Assembly: GCF_026107455.2 (NCBI RefSeq) | Contig: NZ_JAPCHY010000002.1 | Location: 358,602 to 422,601, forward strand | Length of the DNA: 64,000 nucleotides | Direction: 5' to 3' | DNA from: Xanthomonas chitinilytica | GTDB taxonomy: Bacteria > Pseudomonadota > Gammaproteobacteria > Xanthomonadales > Xanthomonadaceae | Shown: positions 16,928 through 25,265 of the stretch, piece by piece | Layout of the letters: every line of letters starts with the position of its first letter | How positions within the stretch are numbered: the first letter of the stretch is position 1 | The notes under the pieces: model-generated | Seen by the model: only the letters and a program-made list of their open reading frames with translations | Told to the model about the DNA's origin: nothing | The model's database searches: none | Made by a program: the position numbers and the translations under genes

Positions 16928-17314
16928 TCAGCGCTGCGGCTGCAGCCGCAGCAGCAGGTCGCGCAGCGGCGTCGCCGCGGTGGCCATGCCGGCGACCACG
17001 CCCAACGTGTTGGCCAGCGCGTCCACCGGATCGGCCAGGCGGGCCTCGGTCAGCGCGCCCTGGGCCCATTCGATGCCCACGCCCATCGCCACCAGTCCGA
17101 GCGCGACCCGGGCCAGCGACCGCCAGCCCCGCCACAGCTGCACGGCGCTGGCGGCGAGCACGAAGTACGCCAGGAAATGTTCGACCTTGTCGCTGTTGCG
17201 CGGCAGCTCGGGCATCGGCGGTGGCGGCAACAGGCACACCGCGATCACCACCAGCACCGCGCACCACCACAGCCCGGCCCACAGCCATGGCCGCCGCAGC
17301 GGCTTGAGCGCCAT
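16928..17314 (-). CDS. VanZ-like small membrane protein
   Basis: 128-aa integral membrane protein with about four hydrophobic helices and the VanZ-family pattern DKVEHFLAYFVLA followed by LVAMGVGIEWAQ and DPVDALANTLGVVAG. Bacterial relatives are mostly of unknown function; VanZ itself gives low-level teicoplanin resistance. ATG 17314 lies 2 bp after the MidA-like stop; an in-frame GTG at 17320 would overlap it as GTGA, so coupling is likely. Confidence 0.75.
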   Translation of the reverse strand: MALKPLRRPWLWAGLWWCAVLVVIAVCLLPPPPMPELPRNSDKVEHFLAYFVLAASAVQLWRGWRSLARVALGLVAMGVGIEWAQGALTEARLADPVDALANTLGVVAGMATAATPLRDLLLRLQPQR

Positions 17315-17316
17315 GC

Positions 17317-18501
17317 TCACAACCGCCAGGTCAGGTCGCCGAGCAGGAACGCCGCGGCGAAATCGACATCGCGGGCGAAGCCCATCACCTGGAAGCGCTC
17401 GCCCATCTCGGTCGGCAGCGTCAGCCGCTTCACCTGTTCGCGCAGGCGCATCCGCCCCACTTCGTCGGTGCGGGTCTCGGCGGTTTCCAGCAATCCGGTC
17501 AAGCCGTTGCCGAGCAGGAAGTTGGCCTGCGTGCAGTACCCGGCCAGTTCGAAACCGGCACCGGTGCCGGCCTCGGCCAGCGCGGTGAAGTCCACCGAGG
17601 CGGTCAGATCCTGCAGGCCGGGCCAGCGGTACACGTCGTTGTGCACGCGGTGGCGATAGAACGCGCGCAGCGTGCCGTCGTCGCGCCCGGCCTGGTAGTA
17701 CTCGCTGCGCGGATAGCCGTAATCGACGAACAGCATCGCCCCGCGCTGCATGCCGCCGGCCACCGCCTGCACCCAGTACGGCAGCTGCGGCAGCACCTCG
17801 GAACGGTAGCCCTCGGCGAACGGCGTCTCCAGGTAATGCTCGATGTGCCGCACCGCGGCCGCCAGCATCGCATCGGCCGGCTGCGCGCCGCGGACGAACT
17901 GCCCGTCGCCGTCCAGCTCCACCGTTTCCTCGTAGACCTGGCCGTCGCGGCACAGGAAGCGCGGCGTCGGCAGCGCGTCGATCACCTCGTTGGCGAACAG
18001 CACGCCGTCCCATTCGTCCGCGAACGGCCGGTCCAGCCATTCCACCAGCGCGAACACCGGCGGGATCAGCGACTTGCCCAGCCGCTCGCGCTGGCGCTCG
18101 CGCAGGTCGGCGCTGGGCTCCAGGATCGCGTAGCGCTCGGGCAGCGCGTCCAGCTCCAGCAGCCGCTTGAGCAGGACCTCGGCGAACGCACCGCTGCCGC
18201 CGCCCAGTTCCAGGATCCGCGTCTGCGGACCCAGCTGCTGCATCACCGGCGCCAGCGCATTGGCGGTGGTCGCGGCGAACAGCGGCCCCAACTCCGGCGC
18301 GGTGACGAAGTCGCCCGCGGCGCCGAACTTGCTGGCGCCGGCGCTGTAGTAGCCCCAGCCGGGCGCATACAGCGACAGCTCCATGAAGCGCGAAAACGGC
18401 ATCGCGCCGCCGTTGGCGAGGATGTCGGCGCGCAGGTGCGCGGCCAGTTGCTCGCTGTGGGCAAGCGCCTCGGGATCGGGCGTGGGCAGGTCGGAATGCA
18501 T
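17317..18501 (-). CDS. SAM-dependent methyltransferase, MidA/NDUFAF7 family
   Basis: 394-aa cytoplasmic protein of the DUF185/COG1565 family. Typical stretches are GWGYYSAGASKFGAAGDFVTA near the N-terminus (given here as a 20-plus stretch in two parts: GWGYYSAGAS and GAAGDFVTAPELG), the SAM-binding ILELGGGSGAFAE and FANEVIDALP. The mitochondrial homologue methylates an arginine of complex I; a bacterial substrate is not established. The start is ATG 18501, eleven codons inside the longest frame, as homologues begin close to the HSDLPTPDPEAL region. Divergent from the SDR gene at 18556, sharing a 54-bp promoter region, and coupled to the vanZ-like gene. Confidence 0.8.
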   Translation of the reverse strand: MHSDLPTPDPEALAHSEQLAAHLRADILANGGAMPFSRFMELSLYAPGWGYYSAGASKFGAAGDFVTAPELGPLFAATTANALAPVMQQLGPQTRILELGGGSGAFAEVLLKRLLELDALPERYAILEPSADLRERQRERLGKSLIPPVFALVEWLDRPFADEWDGVLFANEVIDALPTPRFLCRDGQVYEETVELDGDGQFVRGAQPADAMLAAAVRHIEHYLETPFAEGYRSEVLPQLPYWVQAVAGGMQRGAMLFVDYGYPRSEYYQAGRDDGTLRAFYRHRVHNDVYRWPGLQDLTASVDFTALAEAGTGAGFELAGYCTQANFLLGNGLTGLLETAETRTDEVGRMRLREQVKRLTLPTEMGERFQVMGFARDVDFAAAFLLGDLTWRL

Positions 18502-18555
18502 GGCGCGGCGGAATCTGTGGACAATGCACAGCATAGCCGAGCGAGGAAACAGCAG

Positions 18556-19293
18556 ATGACCGATACCTCACCCGTGGCCCTGGTCACCGGCAGCGCGCGC
18601 CGCATCGGCGCCGCCATCGCGCGCCACCTGCACGCCCACGGCTACCGGCTGGCGCTGCACGCGCACACCTCCGGCGGCGAGCTGCAGGCGCTGGCGTTCG
18701 AACTGGAAGCCGCGCGCCCGGGCAGCGTGCTGGCGCTGGAAGCCGACCTGCGCGACAGCGACGCGCTGCCCGACCTGGTCGAGCAGTGCGTCGGCCATTT
18801 CGAGCGGCTCGACGCGCTGGTCAACAATGCCTCCAACTTCTATCCCACGCCGCTGGGACAGGCGACGCCGGCGCAGTGGGACGACCTGTTCGCGGTCAAC
18901 GCGCGCGCGCCGTTCTTCCTGGCCCAGGCCGCCGCCCCGCACCTGCGCCGGCAGCGCGGCGCCATCGTCAACCTGACCGACCTGCACGGCAGCCAGCCGC
19001 TGCGCAACCATCCGGCCTACAGCGCGGCCAAGGCGGCGCTGGAGATGCTCACCCGCTCGCTGGCGCTGGAACTGGCGCCACGGGTACGGGTCAACGCCGT
19101 CGCCCCCGGCGCGATCCTGTGGCCGGAACAGGGCAAGGACGACAGCGCCAAGCAGTCGCTGCTGGAACGCACGCCGCTGGCGCGGACCGGGACGGTGGAG
19201 GAAATCGCCGAGGCGGTGCGCTGGCTGCTGGCCGACGCCGGCTACGTCACCGGCCACACCCTGCGCCTGGACGGCGGTCGCACGCTGAGCTGA
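18556..19293 (+). CDS. Short-chain dehydrogenase, pteridine reductase type
   Basis: 245-aa Rossmann-fold reductase. VTGSARRIGAAIARHL is the NADPH-binding TGxxxRIG loop seen in pteridine reductases (PTR1/FolM); NNASNFYPTPLG and the catalytic AYSAAKAALE (YxxxK) follow, with a C-terminal GHTLRLDGGRTLS. It probably reduces dihydromonapterin or dihydrofolate. Its tail-to-tail neighbour is folK (19 bp between stops), which supports a link to folate/pterin metabolism. ATG 18556 has AGGA upstream. Confidence 0.8.
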   Translation: MTDTSPVALVTGSARRIGAAIARHLHAHGYRLALHAHTSGGELQALAFELEAARPGSVLALEADLRDSDALPDLVEQCVGHFERLDALVNNASNFYPTPLGQATPAQWDDLFAVNARAPFFLAQAAAPHLRRQRGAIVNLTDLHGSQPLRNHPAYSAAKAALEMLTRSLALELAPRVRVNAVAPGAILWPEQGKDDSAKQSLLERTPLARTGTVEEIAEAVRWLLADAGYVTGHTLRLDGGRTLS

Positions 19294-19312
19294 AACAGCG
19301 CACCTACACGGC

Positions 19313-19801
19313 TCAGGGCAGCAGCTCCAGCGTCTCGAAGGTTTCGTCGTACTGCGGATGCGCCCGCCACAGCGCGCTCAACGGCAGCCTGCGCACCGGG
19401 TCGACGAAATCCGGGGCGATGTCGGCCAGCGGCTTGAGCACGAACGCATGCTTGAGCTCCGGCCGCGGAATGCGCAGGTGGCCAGGCCCTTCCACCACCA
19501 GGTCGCCGTAATACACCACGTCGATGTCCAGGGTGCGGTCGCTGAAGCGCGGCCCGCTGCGGTCGCGGCCGTGCGCGTCTTCCAGCGCATGCAGCCAGTC
19601 GTCCAGCTCCCGCAGCGGCAGCGTGGTTTCCAGCGCCACCGCGTTGTTGAGGAAATCCGGCCCGTCGAAGCCGACCGCGGCGGTGCGGTAGGCCGGCGAT
19701 ACCCGGATCGGGCCGAAACGTTCGCGCAGCGCCGCCATCGCGGCATGCAGGTGCTGTTGCGGTCTCAGGTTGCTGCCCAGGCTCAGGAGCACGGTCGTCA
19801 T
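19313..19801 (-). CDS. folK: 2-amino-4-hydroxy-6-hydroxymethyldihydropteridine pyrophosphokinase
   Basis: 162-aa HPPK of folate synthesis, transferring pyrophosphate from ATP to 6-hydroxymethyl-dihydropterin. Motifs are VLLSLGSNL at the N-terminus, PAYRTAAVGFDGPDFLNNAVAL split as AYRTAAVGF and DFLNNAVALET, and the signature FSDRTLDIDVVYYGD near residues 92-107 with the Mg2+-binding DID. RIPRPELKHAFVLKPL is also typical. Start ATG 19801 lacks a strong ribosome site. The longest open frame reaches far upstream into the anbu promoter and is rejected. Confidence 0.92.
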   Translation of the reverse strand: MTTVLLSLGSNLRPQQHLHAAMAALRERFGPIRVSPAYRTAAVGFDGPDFLNNAVALETTLPLRELDDWLHALEDAHGRDRSGPRFSDRTLDIDVVYYGDLVVEGPGHLRIPRPELKHAFVLKPLADIAPDFVDPVRRLPLSALWRAHPQYDETFETLELLP

Positions 19802-19893
19802 CGGGTTTTCGCTTGCCGCGGCGTTGCGGCACGCCGGGTGGCATCGCCGTGGGGGGCCGCATAGAATCGGGACGCACATCATATGGCACCGAC

Positions 19894-20637
19894 ATGACCT
19901 ATTGCGTCGGCATCGAGGTGGACGAAGGCCTGGTCTTCGCCGCGGATACGCGGACCAATGCATCGCTGGACGACGTCCGCGTGCACCGCAAGCTGCACGT
20001 CTTCGAATATCCCGGCCAGGCGGCATTCGTGCTGATGGCCGCCGGCAACCTCGCCACCACCCAGCTGCTGGTCGCGCGGCTGCGGCGCGATGCCGACGAT
20101 GGCGGCGGCCTGCGCGGCTTCCGCCACCTGTTCGAAGCGGCCGGGCATGTCGGCCAGATGCTGGTCGACAGCCAGGTCAAGGCGACGAAGAAGGACGGGG
20201 ACAGCGGCATCAACACCCAGGCCTCGCTGATCCTCGGCGGCCAGATCGCCGGCGAGCAACCGGGTCTGTACATGATCTACCCGCTGGGCAACGCCATCTC
20301 CGCCTCGCCGGAAACGCCCTACCTGCAGATCGGCGAATCCAAGTACGGCAAGCCGATCCTGGACCGCATCATCCGTCCGCACACCCGGCTCGACGATGCC
20401 GCCCGCACCGCGGTGGTGTCGCTGGACTCGACCATCCGCTCCAACCTGTCGGTCGGCCTGCCGCTGGACCTGGCGCTGGTGCGCAACGGCGACCTGCGCA
20501 TCAGCCAGCAGATGCGGCTGGCGGCCGACACCCCGCTGTACGCGGACATCCACGCCAACTGGTCGCGCCGGCTGGAACAGGCGGTGGCCAGCCTGCCGCG
20601 GTTCCCATGGGAGGAGCGGGCGGCAGACGACCGCTGA
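19894..20637 (+). CDS. Anbu-type proteasome-like peptidase (COG3484)
   Basis: 247-aa member of the bacterial proteasome-homologue family Anbu. It begins MTYCVGIEVDEGLVFAADTR, placing a candidate nucleophile Thr at position 2 after Met removal, followed by TRTNASLDDVRVHRK and the glycine-rich MAAGNLATTQLL; INTQASLILGGQIAGE and LGLPLDLALVRNG-like segments (here SVGLPLDLALVRNG) match the family core. Anbu subunits form helical ring-like assemblies; substrates are unknown. In many bacteria anbu sits beside a transglutaminase, an alpha-E protein and an ATP-grasp ligase; none is here. Divergent from folK (92 bp apart). Confidence 0.85.
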   Translation: MTYCVGIEVDEGLVFAADTRTNASLDDVRVHRKLHVFEYPGQAAFVLMAAGNLATTQLLVARLRRDADDGGGLRGFRHLFEAAGHVGQMLVDSQVKATKKDGDSGINTQASLILGGQIAGEQPGLYMIYPLGNAISASPETPYLQIGESKYGKPILDRIIRPHTRLDDAARTAVVSLDSTIRSNLSVGLPLDLALVRNGDLRISQQMRLAADTPLYADIHANWSRRLEQAVASLPRFPWEERAADDR

Positions 20638-20661
20638 GCGGCGACCGGCGCCGCTGCCGGC

Positions 20662-22179
20662 TCAAGCCGGCGCCAGCGCCTCGGCCACCACCTGGAACAC
20701 CCGCTGCATCTCCAGCGGCTTGCGCAGCACGTGCACCTCGATGCTGGCCGGGAAGCGCGCGCGTTGCAGCGGCGCGGCCGCATCCTCCAGCATCACCGCC
20801 GGGCCGCGGTATCCCAGCGCGGCCATTTCCCCGAGCAGGCGCGGCGCCGACAGCAACTTGATGCCGCTGTCCACGATCACCAGCGCCGGCGTGCCGGCTT
20901 CCTGCAGGTGCCGCAGCGCGCGTGCGCCGTCGGATGCCAGCTGCAACCGGTAGCCCTGGCTGGACAGGGCATTGCCCAGCAGCGACAGGCGCGTCGCTTC
21001 GCCATCGACCACCAGCACCGACTGGCCCGCTCCCAGCGGCACCGCCGGCGCACGTTCCGGTGCCGGTGCGGCACGCCCGCGCATCGGCAGCACCAGGTCG
21101 AAACGGCTGCCCGCGCCGGGTTGGCTGTCCACGTGGATGCTGCCGTGGCAGCCCTCGACGATGCGCTTGCAGGAGATCAGTCCCAGGCCGGTGCCATCGG
21201 CCTTGGTGGTGAAGAACGGGCTGAACAACCGCGACAGCGTGGCCGCATCCATGCCGATGCCCTCGTCGGCCACGCGGATGCGCAGCAGCTCGTCGCCGTC
21301 CACGCCCTCGGCGCGCGCCGCCGACAGGGTCAGGCGGCCGCCGTCGGGCATGGCCTGGATCGCGTTGAGCGCGAGGTTGAGCAGCACCTGCTGCAGCTCG
21401 GTGTAGTTGGCCTCCACCGCCAGCGCCGGATCGTCCACTTCCAGGTGCAGGTTCACGTTCGCCGGCAGGTTGCCCTTGAGCAGCATCTCCACCGTCTGGA
21501 ACAGCCGCCGCACCTCGATGCGCTCGCTCGGCTGGCGCGAACCGCGCACGAACGAGAACATGGATTCGGCCATCTCGTGGCCACGCCGGCCGCACTCGGC
21601 GATCACGTCGGCCAGCCGCATCAGTTGCGGATCGTCGCTGCGGCTCTTCATCAGCTCCGGCACGATCAGCAGCGGCTGCAGGATGTTGCGCAGGTCGTGG
21701 CTCAGGCCTGCCGCCAACAGCGCCAGGCTTTCCAGCCGCTGCGCGCGCATCAGCTCGCTTTCCACCTGCTGGCGCTCGATCTGGCCGCGCGCCTCGCGCA
21801 CCGCACGCGCCACCGCCGACGGCAGGCGCGCGGGGTGATGCTTGATGATGTAGTCCTGCGCACCCTGGTGCAGCGCCTCGACCGCGTTCTCCTCGCCCAT
21901 GGTGCCGGAGACGAAGATGAAGGGCGTGCCCGGGTTCGATTCGCGCAGGATGCGCAGCGCCTCGTAGCCGGAGAAGCCCGGCATGCTCAGGTCCGACAGC
22001 ACGATGTCGGGGGCGAAGTCCTGCAGCGCCGCGCGCAACCCGGATTCGCTGTCGACGCGCTGGAAGCTGGCCTCCAGGCCCGCCTCCAGCATCTGGTCGC
22101 ACATCAGTTCGGCATCTTCCGGCGAATCCTCGACCAGCAGGATGCGCAGGAGGCCCAGCGGAGCGCCTTTGTTCGGCAT
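20662..22179 (-). CDS. Hybrid receiver-histidine kinase-receiver protein
   Basis: 505-aa cytoplasmic signalling protein. Domain order: intact N-terminal receiver (VEDSPEDAE, phosphoacceptor in VLSDLSMPG, VSGTMGEE, YIIKHHP; about 10-130), a short coiled linker, a kinase core with the H-box GLSHDLRNILQPLL near residue 160, an HATPase domain (LLNLALNAIQAMP, VADEGIGMD, DGTGLGLISCKRI), and a C-terminal receiver (about 390-505) that keeps Asp and Lys (VIVDSGI, VLRKP) but lacks the usual Ser/Thr. No membrane segment. It lies 6 bp after the single-domain response regulator and belongs to the same operon, suggesting a phosphorelay. Confidence 0.87.
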   Translation of the reverse strand: MPNKGAPLGLLRILLVEDSPEDAELMCDQMLEAGLEASFQRVDSESGLRAALQDFAPDIVLSDLSMPGFSGYEALRILRESNPGTPFIFVSGTMGEENAVEALHQGAQDYIIKHHPARLPSAVARAVREARGQIERQQVESELMRAQRLESLALLAAGLSHDLRNILQPLLIVPELMKSRSDDPQLMRLADVIAECGRRGHEMAESMFSFVRGSRQPSERIEVRRLFQTVEMLLKGNLPANVNLHLEVDDPALAVEANYTELQQVLLNLALNAIQAMPDGGRLTLSAARAEGVDGDELLRIRVADEGIGMDAATLSRLFSPFFTTKADGTGLGLISCKRIVEGCHGSIHVDSQPGAGSRFDLVLPMRGRAAPAPERAPAVPLGAGQSVLVVDGEATRLSLLGNALSSQGYRLQLASDGARALRHLQEAGTPALVIVDSGIKLLSAPRLLGEMAALGYRGPAVMLEDAAAPLQRARFPASIEVHVLRKPLEMQRVFQVVAEALAPA

Positions 22180-22185
22180 GTCGCC

Positions 22186-22626
22186 TTACTCGAGTTCGGG
22201 AGCCTGGTTGATCACCGCCCAGAACGTGCCAAGCGTCTTGACCGCGCTGAAGAACTGGTCCACGTCCACCGGCTTGACCACATAGGCGTTCACTCCCAGG
22301 TCCCAGCTGCGCGCCAGGTCGCTCTCCTCGCGCGAGGACGACAGGATCACCACCGGCAGCCGCTTGAGCTCCTCCTCGGCGCGGATGCGCTGCAGCACTT
22401 CCAGCCCGTCCATGCGCGGCATCTTGATGTCCAGCAGCAGTACCGCCGGCAGCCCGTCCTCGCGATCGGCGAAGGCGCCGCGGCGCAGCAGGAAGTCCAG
22501 CGCCTCGACGCCGTCCTCCACGTGCACGATGGGATTGGCCAGGCGGGCGTCGCGCAGGGCATCGATCGCCATCTCGGCGTCGGCGGGACTGTCTTCGGCA
22601 AGCAGGATGGTACGGAGCGACGTCAT
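22186..22626 (-). CDS. Single-domain response regulator (CheY/Rcp1 type)
   Basis: 146-aa stand-alone receiver. LLAEDSPADAE gives the acidic pair, VLLLDIKMPRMDGLEVL the phosphoacceptor Asp, VVILSSSREESD the Ser/Thr switch and AYVVKPVDVD the Lys. There is no output domain, so it probably relays phosphate between the sensor kinase upstream and the hybrid kinase downstream. Start overlaps the kinase stop in an ATGA junction. The EESDLARSWDLGVNAYV loop is like that of regulators paired with phytochrome-type kinases. Confidence 0.9.
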   Translation of the reverse strand: MTSLRTILLAEDSPADAEMAIDALRDARLANPIVHVEDGVEALDFLLRRGAFADREDGLPAVLLLDIKMPRMDGLEVLQRIRAEEELKRLPVVILSSSREESDLARSWDLGVNAYVVKPVDVDQFFSAVKTLGTFWAVINQAPELE

Positions 22627-24437
22627 GCGGCGGACCCTTTGTTGAGCGCGTCGAGCGCAGGCGGAAGTATGAAATGGAAGGTGGCGCCCTGGTCAACCGT
22701 GGCCTCGGCCCAGATGCGGCCACCGTGGCGCATCAGCACCCGCCGCACGCTGGCCAGGCCGATGCCGGTGCCGGGGTATTCGCTGGCCTTGTGCAGTCGC
22801 TGGAACACGCCGAACAGCTTGCCGGCGTAAGCCATGTCGAAGCCGGCGCCGTTGTCGCGGACGCTGAACTGGTGGCTGCCGTCGGGCAGCTGGCGGTAGG
22901 CCACCTCGATCCGTGCCGGATCGCGCGCGGCGGTGTACTTGACCGCGTTGCCCAGCAGGTTGAGCCACAGCTGCCGCATCATGTTCTCGTCGGCCACCAG
23001 GATCGGCAGCGGCGCGATGCTCCATTCGACCCGGCGCGGCGGCGCGTCCGGCCCGGCCTCGGCCAGCAGGTTGGCGTCGAGCAGGGCGCGGGTGTCGGCC
23101 ACCAGCGATTGCATGTCCACCGCCTGCATGCGCATCGCGCCGCGGCCCAGGCGCGAGTACACCAGCAGGTCGTCGATCAGCGCGGCCATGCGCCGGGCCG
23201 AGCTGCCGATCACCTGCAGGTAGTGGCGGGTCTTCTCGTCGGCGTCGTCGCCGAGGTGGTTGGCCAGCTTGTCGGAGAAGCCGGCGACATGCCGCAGCGG
23301 CGCGCGCAGGTCGTGCGAGACCGAGTAGCTGAAGGCTTCCAGCTCGCGGTTGACCTCCGACAGCTGGTCCACCTTGCCCTCGAGCTGGCGGTTGAGCTCC
23401 TCCACCCGCTGCTGCACCGCACGCTGCACGGTGATGTCGCTGACCGTCATCAGCACCACCTCGTCGTCGCTGTCGGGCAGCGGCATGCGCCGGGCGTTGA
23501 TCAGCATCGTGCGCGCCACCTCGTCGGCGCCGCGCTGCTCGTGCTCGTAGTCCCACAGCTCGCGGCCGCGCAGCAGCACGTCGGCCAGCCGCTGGTGGAT
23601 CATCGGATCGCTCCAGGCGCCGTCGCCGATCTCCTGCAGCGGCCGCCGCTGGGCGTCCGGCTCCAGCCCGTACATTTCCGAGAACGCGGCGTTGTGCAGC
23701 AGTATCCGCTGCTCGTTGTCGAGCAGCACGATCGGCTCGCGCACGGTCTGCAGTATCGAGGTGGCGCGGGCGCTGGCCCGCAGCGAGAAGCGTTCGGCCG
23801 CCAGCCGGTGTCCGATCTGCCGCTTCAGCAGCCACAGCACCAGCCCCAGCAGCAACAGCTGTACCGCCAGCGAGGTCCACGACACCAGGCTGGCCTGCTG
23901 CCGCTGGTGGGCGGACGCTGCGCTGCGCTGCTCGAGCATTGCCTCCTCCTCAGCCTGCAGTTCCTCCACCAGCCCGCGGATCGGATAGCGCAGCGTCATT
24001 TCCGCGACCAGCTGGCGCTGCTCCGGCGAATCCTCGGTGGCGGCGATTTCCCTGGCCAGCGCCATGCGCCGCTCGAGCACCGATTCGATGCGGCCGATGC
24101 GGATCAGCTGTTCCGGGTTGTCCTGCAGCAGCCCGGTGAGTTCGCGCAGGATCGGCTTGATGCCGTCGGCCTGATTCAGGCGCTCGCGCAGCTCCGGCGT
24201 GTCCACGCCCTTGGACAGGGTCAACGCCGCCGATTCAACGTCGCGTACGTCGGCCTGCAGCCGGTACAGGCTCGCGCCCACTGCCTGGGTATGGGCCACC
24301 CAGTTGGCCGCATCCAGGCTGTTGCGCGACAGCCGCTGCAATGTCAGCGACGGCACCACGATGATCAGCGCCGCGGCCGCCGCCAGGATCAGCAGCCGCC
24401 AGCGATCCCAGCCGTCGTCGGTGAAAGATGTCCGCAT
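22623..24437 (-). CDS. Membrane sensor histidine kinase with CHASE3-like and PAS domains
   Basis: 604-aa inner-membrane kinase. A first transmembrane helix (LLILAAAAALIIVVPSL) and a second near residues 190-210 flank a periplasmic four-helix CHASE3-like region. A PAS domain follows (ILQTVREPIVLLDNEQRILL, VMLMTVSDIT-type end), then a coiled coil (LNRQLEGKVDQLSEVNRELE), H-box SYSVSHDLRAPLRH and an HATPase with LLGNAVKYTA, VRDNGAGFDM and GTGIGLASVRR. This arrangement resembles phytochrome-like kinases. First gene of a three-gene operon with two receiver proteins. The stimulus cannot be read from the sequence. Confidence 0.88.
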   Translation of the reverse strand: MRTSFTDDGWDRWRLLILAAAAALIIVVPSLTLQRLSRNSLDAANWVAHTQAVGASLYRLQADVRDVESAALTLSKGVDTPELRERLNQADGIKPILRELTGLLQDNPEQLIRIGRIESVLERRMALAREIAATEDSPEQRQLVAEMTLRYPIRGLVEELQAEEEAMLEQRSAASAHQRQQASLVSWTSLAVQLLLLGLVLWLLKRQIGHRLAAERFSLRASARATSILQTVREPIVLLDNEQRILLHNAAFSEMYGLEPDAQRRPLQEIGDGAWSDPMIHQRLADVLLRGRELWDYEHEQRGADEVARTMLINARRMPLPDSDDEVVLMTVSDITVQRAVQQRVEELNRQLEGKVDQLSEVNRELEAFSYSVSHDLRAPLRHVAGFSDKLANHLGDDADEKTRHYLQVIGSSARRMAALIDDLLVYSRLGRGAMRMQAVDMQSLVADTRALLDANLLAEAGPDAPPRRVEWSIAPLPILVADENMMRQLWLNLLGNAVKYTAARDPARIEVAYRQLPDGSHQFSVRDNGAGFDMAYAGKLFGVFQRLHKASEYPGTGIGLASVRRVLMRHGGRIWAEATVDQGATFHFILPPALDALNKGSAA

Positions 24438-24684
24438 GCTCCCCCTCGTCTCTCCACAACAATACGCGTGCGGTCCGCGGGCCGGTTGGCGTCACCCTGA
24501 ATCGTTCAGAGGCCCACGGCCGCGCCGGACACATAGCTGAACACAATGGGCCAGACAGTGTCCCATTGTCGTGAAGGCGGGTATAGCGCGGGTGGCCCCA
24601 CACGTGCGATCCCGTTGGTGCCCGGGGTCGCGACGGCGTGGTCTCAAGCCATCGGTCGCGAGCTTTCCGAGTTGTAGGGCAAAC
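24438..24684. other. Gene-free spacer upstream of the sensor kinase
   Basis: No credible gene. It should hold the leftward promoter of the kinase operon, though no clear hexamers stand out. Around 24652-24670 the segment GGTCGCGAGCTTTCCGAG matches one arm of the REP palindrome at 60893-60955 and looks like a remnant. Confidence 0.4.
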
Positions 24685-24710
24685 AAAAAAACGCGCCCCG
24701 AAGGGCGCGC
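24685..24710 (-). terminator. Terminator of the BON-domain gene
   Basis: Read leftward, GCGCCC-TTCG-GGGCGCG is followed by seven T, a textbook intrinsic terminator 50 bp past the BON gene stop. Confidence 0.88.
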
Positions 24711-24760
24711 CTGCCTGCGACCGGCATTCCGCCTGCCGCCTCATCTCCCGCCATCGTGCA

Positions 24761-25111
24761 CTAGCGCGTCGGGACCACCCTCAACCCCGAGGCGTCCACC
24801 CGCTGCACGCCTTCGATGCCCGTGGCCACCGCGACCGCGCGGTCGCGCTCGGCCTGGCTGTCGACGTCGCCGCTCAGGGTGACGACACCATTGACCGTTT
24901 CCACCTTCACTTCGGTGCCGGATACGTCCCGCGTGGTCAGCAGGTCGGCCTTGACCTTGGTGGTGATCCAGCTGTCGCTCACCGGCTCCCGCGACTCGCC
25001 TGCGGTGCGGTCCGTGGGCGGGTCGTTGGCCAGCGCCGGGCCGGCGCCCAGCACCAGTCCCAACGCCAGCGCGGAAGCCAGCAGGTTGCGGGAAGAGTAG
25101 CGCTTGCTCAT
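24761..25111 (-). CDS. Periplasmic BON-domain protein
   Basis: 116-aa exported protein with signal peptide (NLLASALALGLVLGAGPALA) and one BON domain (SDSWITTKVKADLLTTRDV ... VKVETVNGVVTLSGDVDSQA ... GIEGVQRVDASGLRVV), as in OsmY. BON domains bind phospholipids and are common in osmotic or envelope stress proteins. ATG 25111 has AGGAGA upstream; an upstream in-frame ATG 26 codons earlier gives no signal peptide. Monocistronic, with its own terminator. Confidence 0.85.
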   Translation of the reverse strand: MSKRYSSRNLLASALALGLVLGAGPALANDPPTDRTAGESREPVSDSWITTKVKADLLTTRDVSGTEVKVETVNGVVTLSGDVDSQAERDRAVAVATGIEGVQRVDASGLRVVPTR

Positions 25112-25265
25112 GGTGTGTTCTCCTTTCCGTGTGTGTGACGCCAGTGTCCGGGGCCACGCATACAGGCCGCGTCGGCACGGCATCACCACACCGTGAAAGG
25201 TTCAGGTGCTGGCGCAGACATGGGCGAGTTCCGATACTGGCCACTGAACCGCCTCGGAGACCGGC

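Noticed and set aside
16698..17588. Rightward open frame across the vanZ-like gene
   Set aside because: Opposite strand shadow; the leftward VanZ-like and MidA-like proteins carry the motifs.
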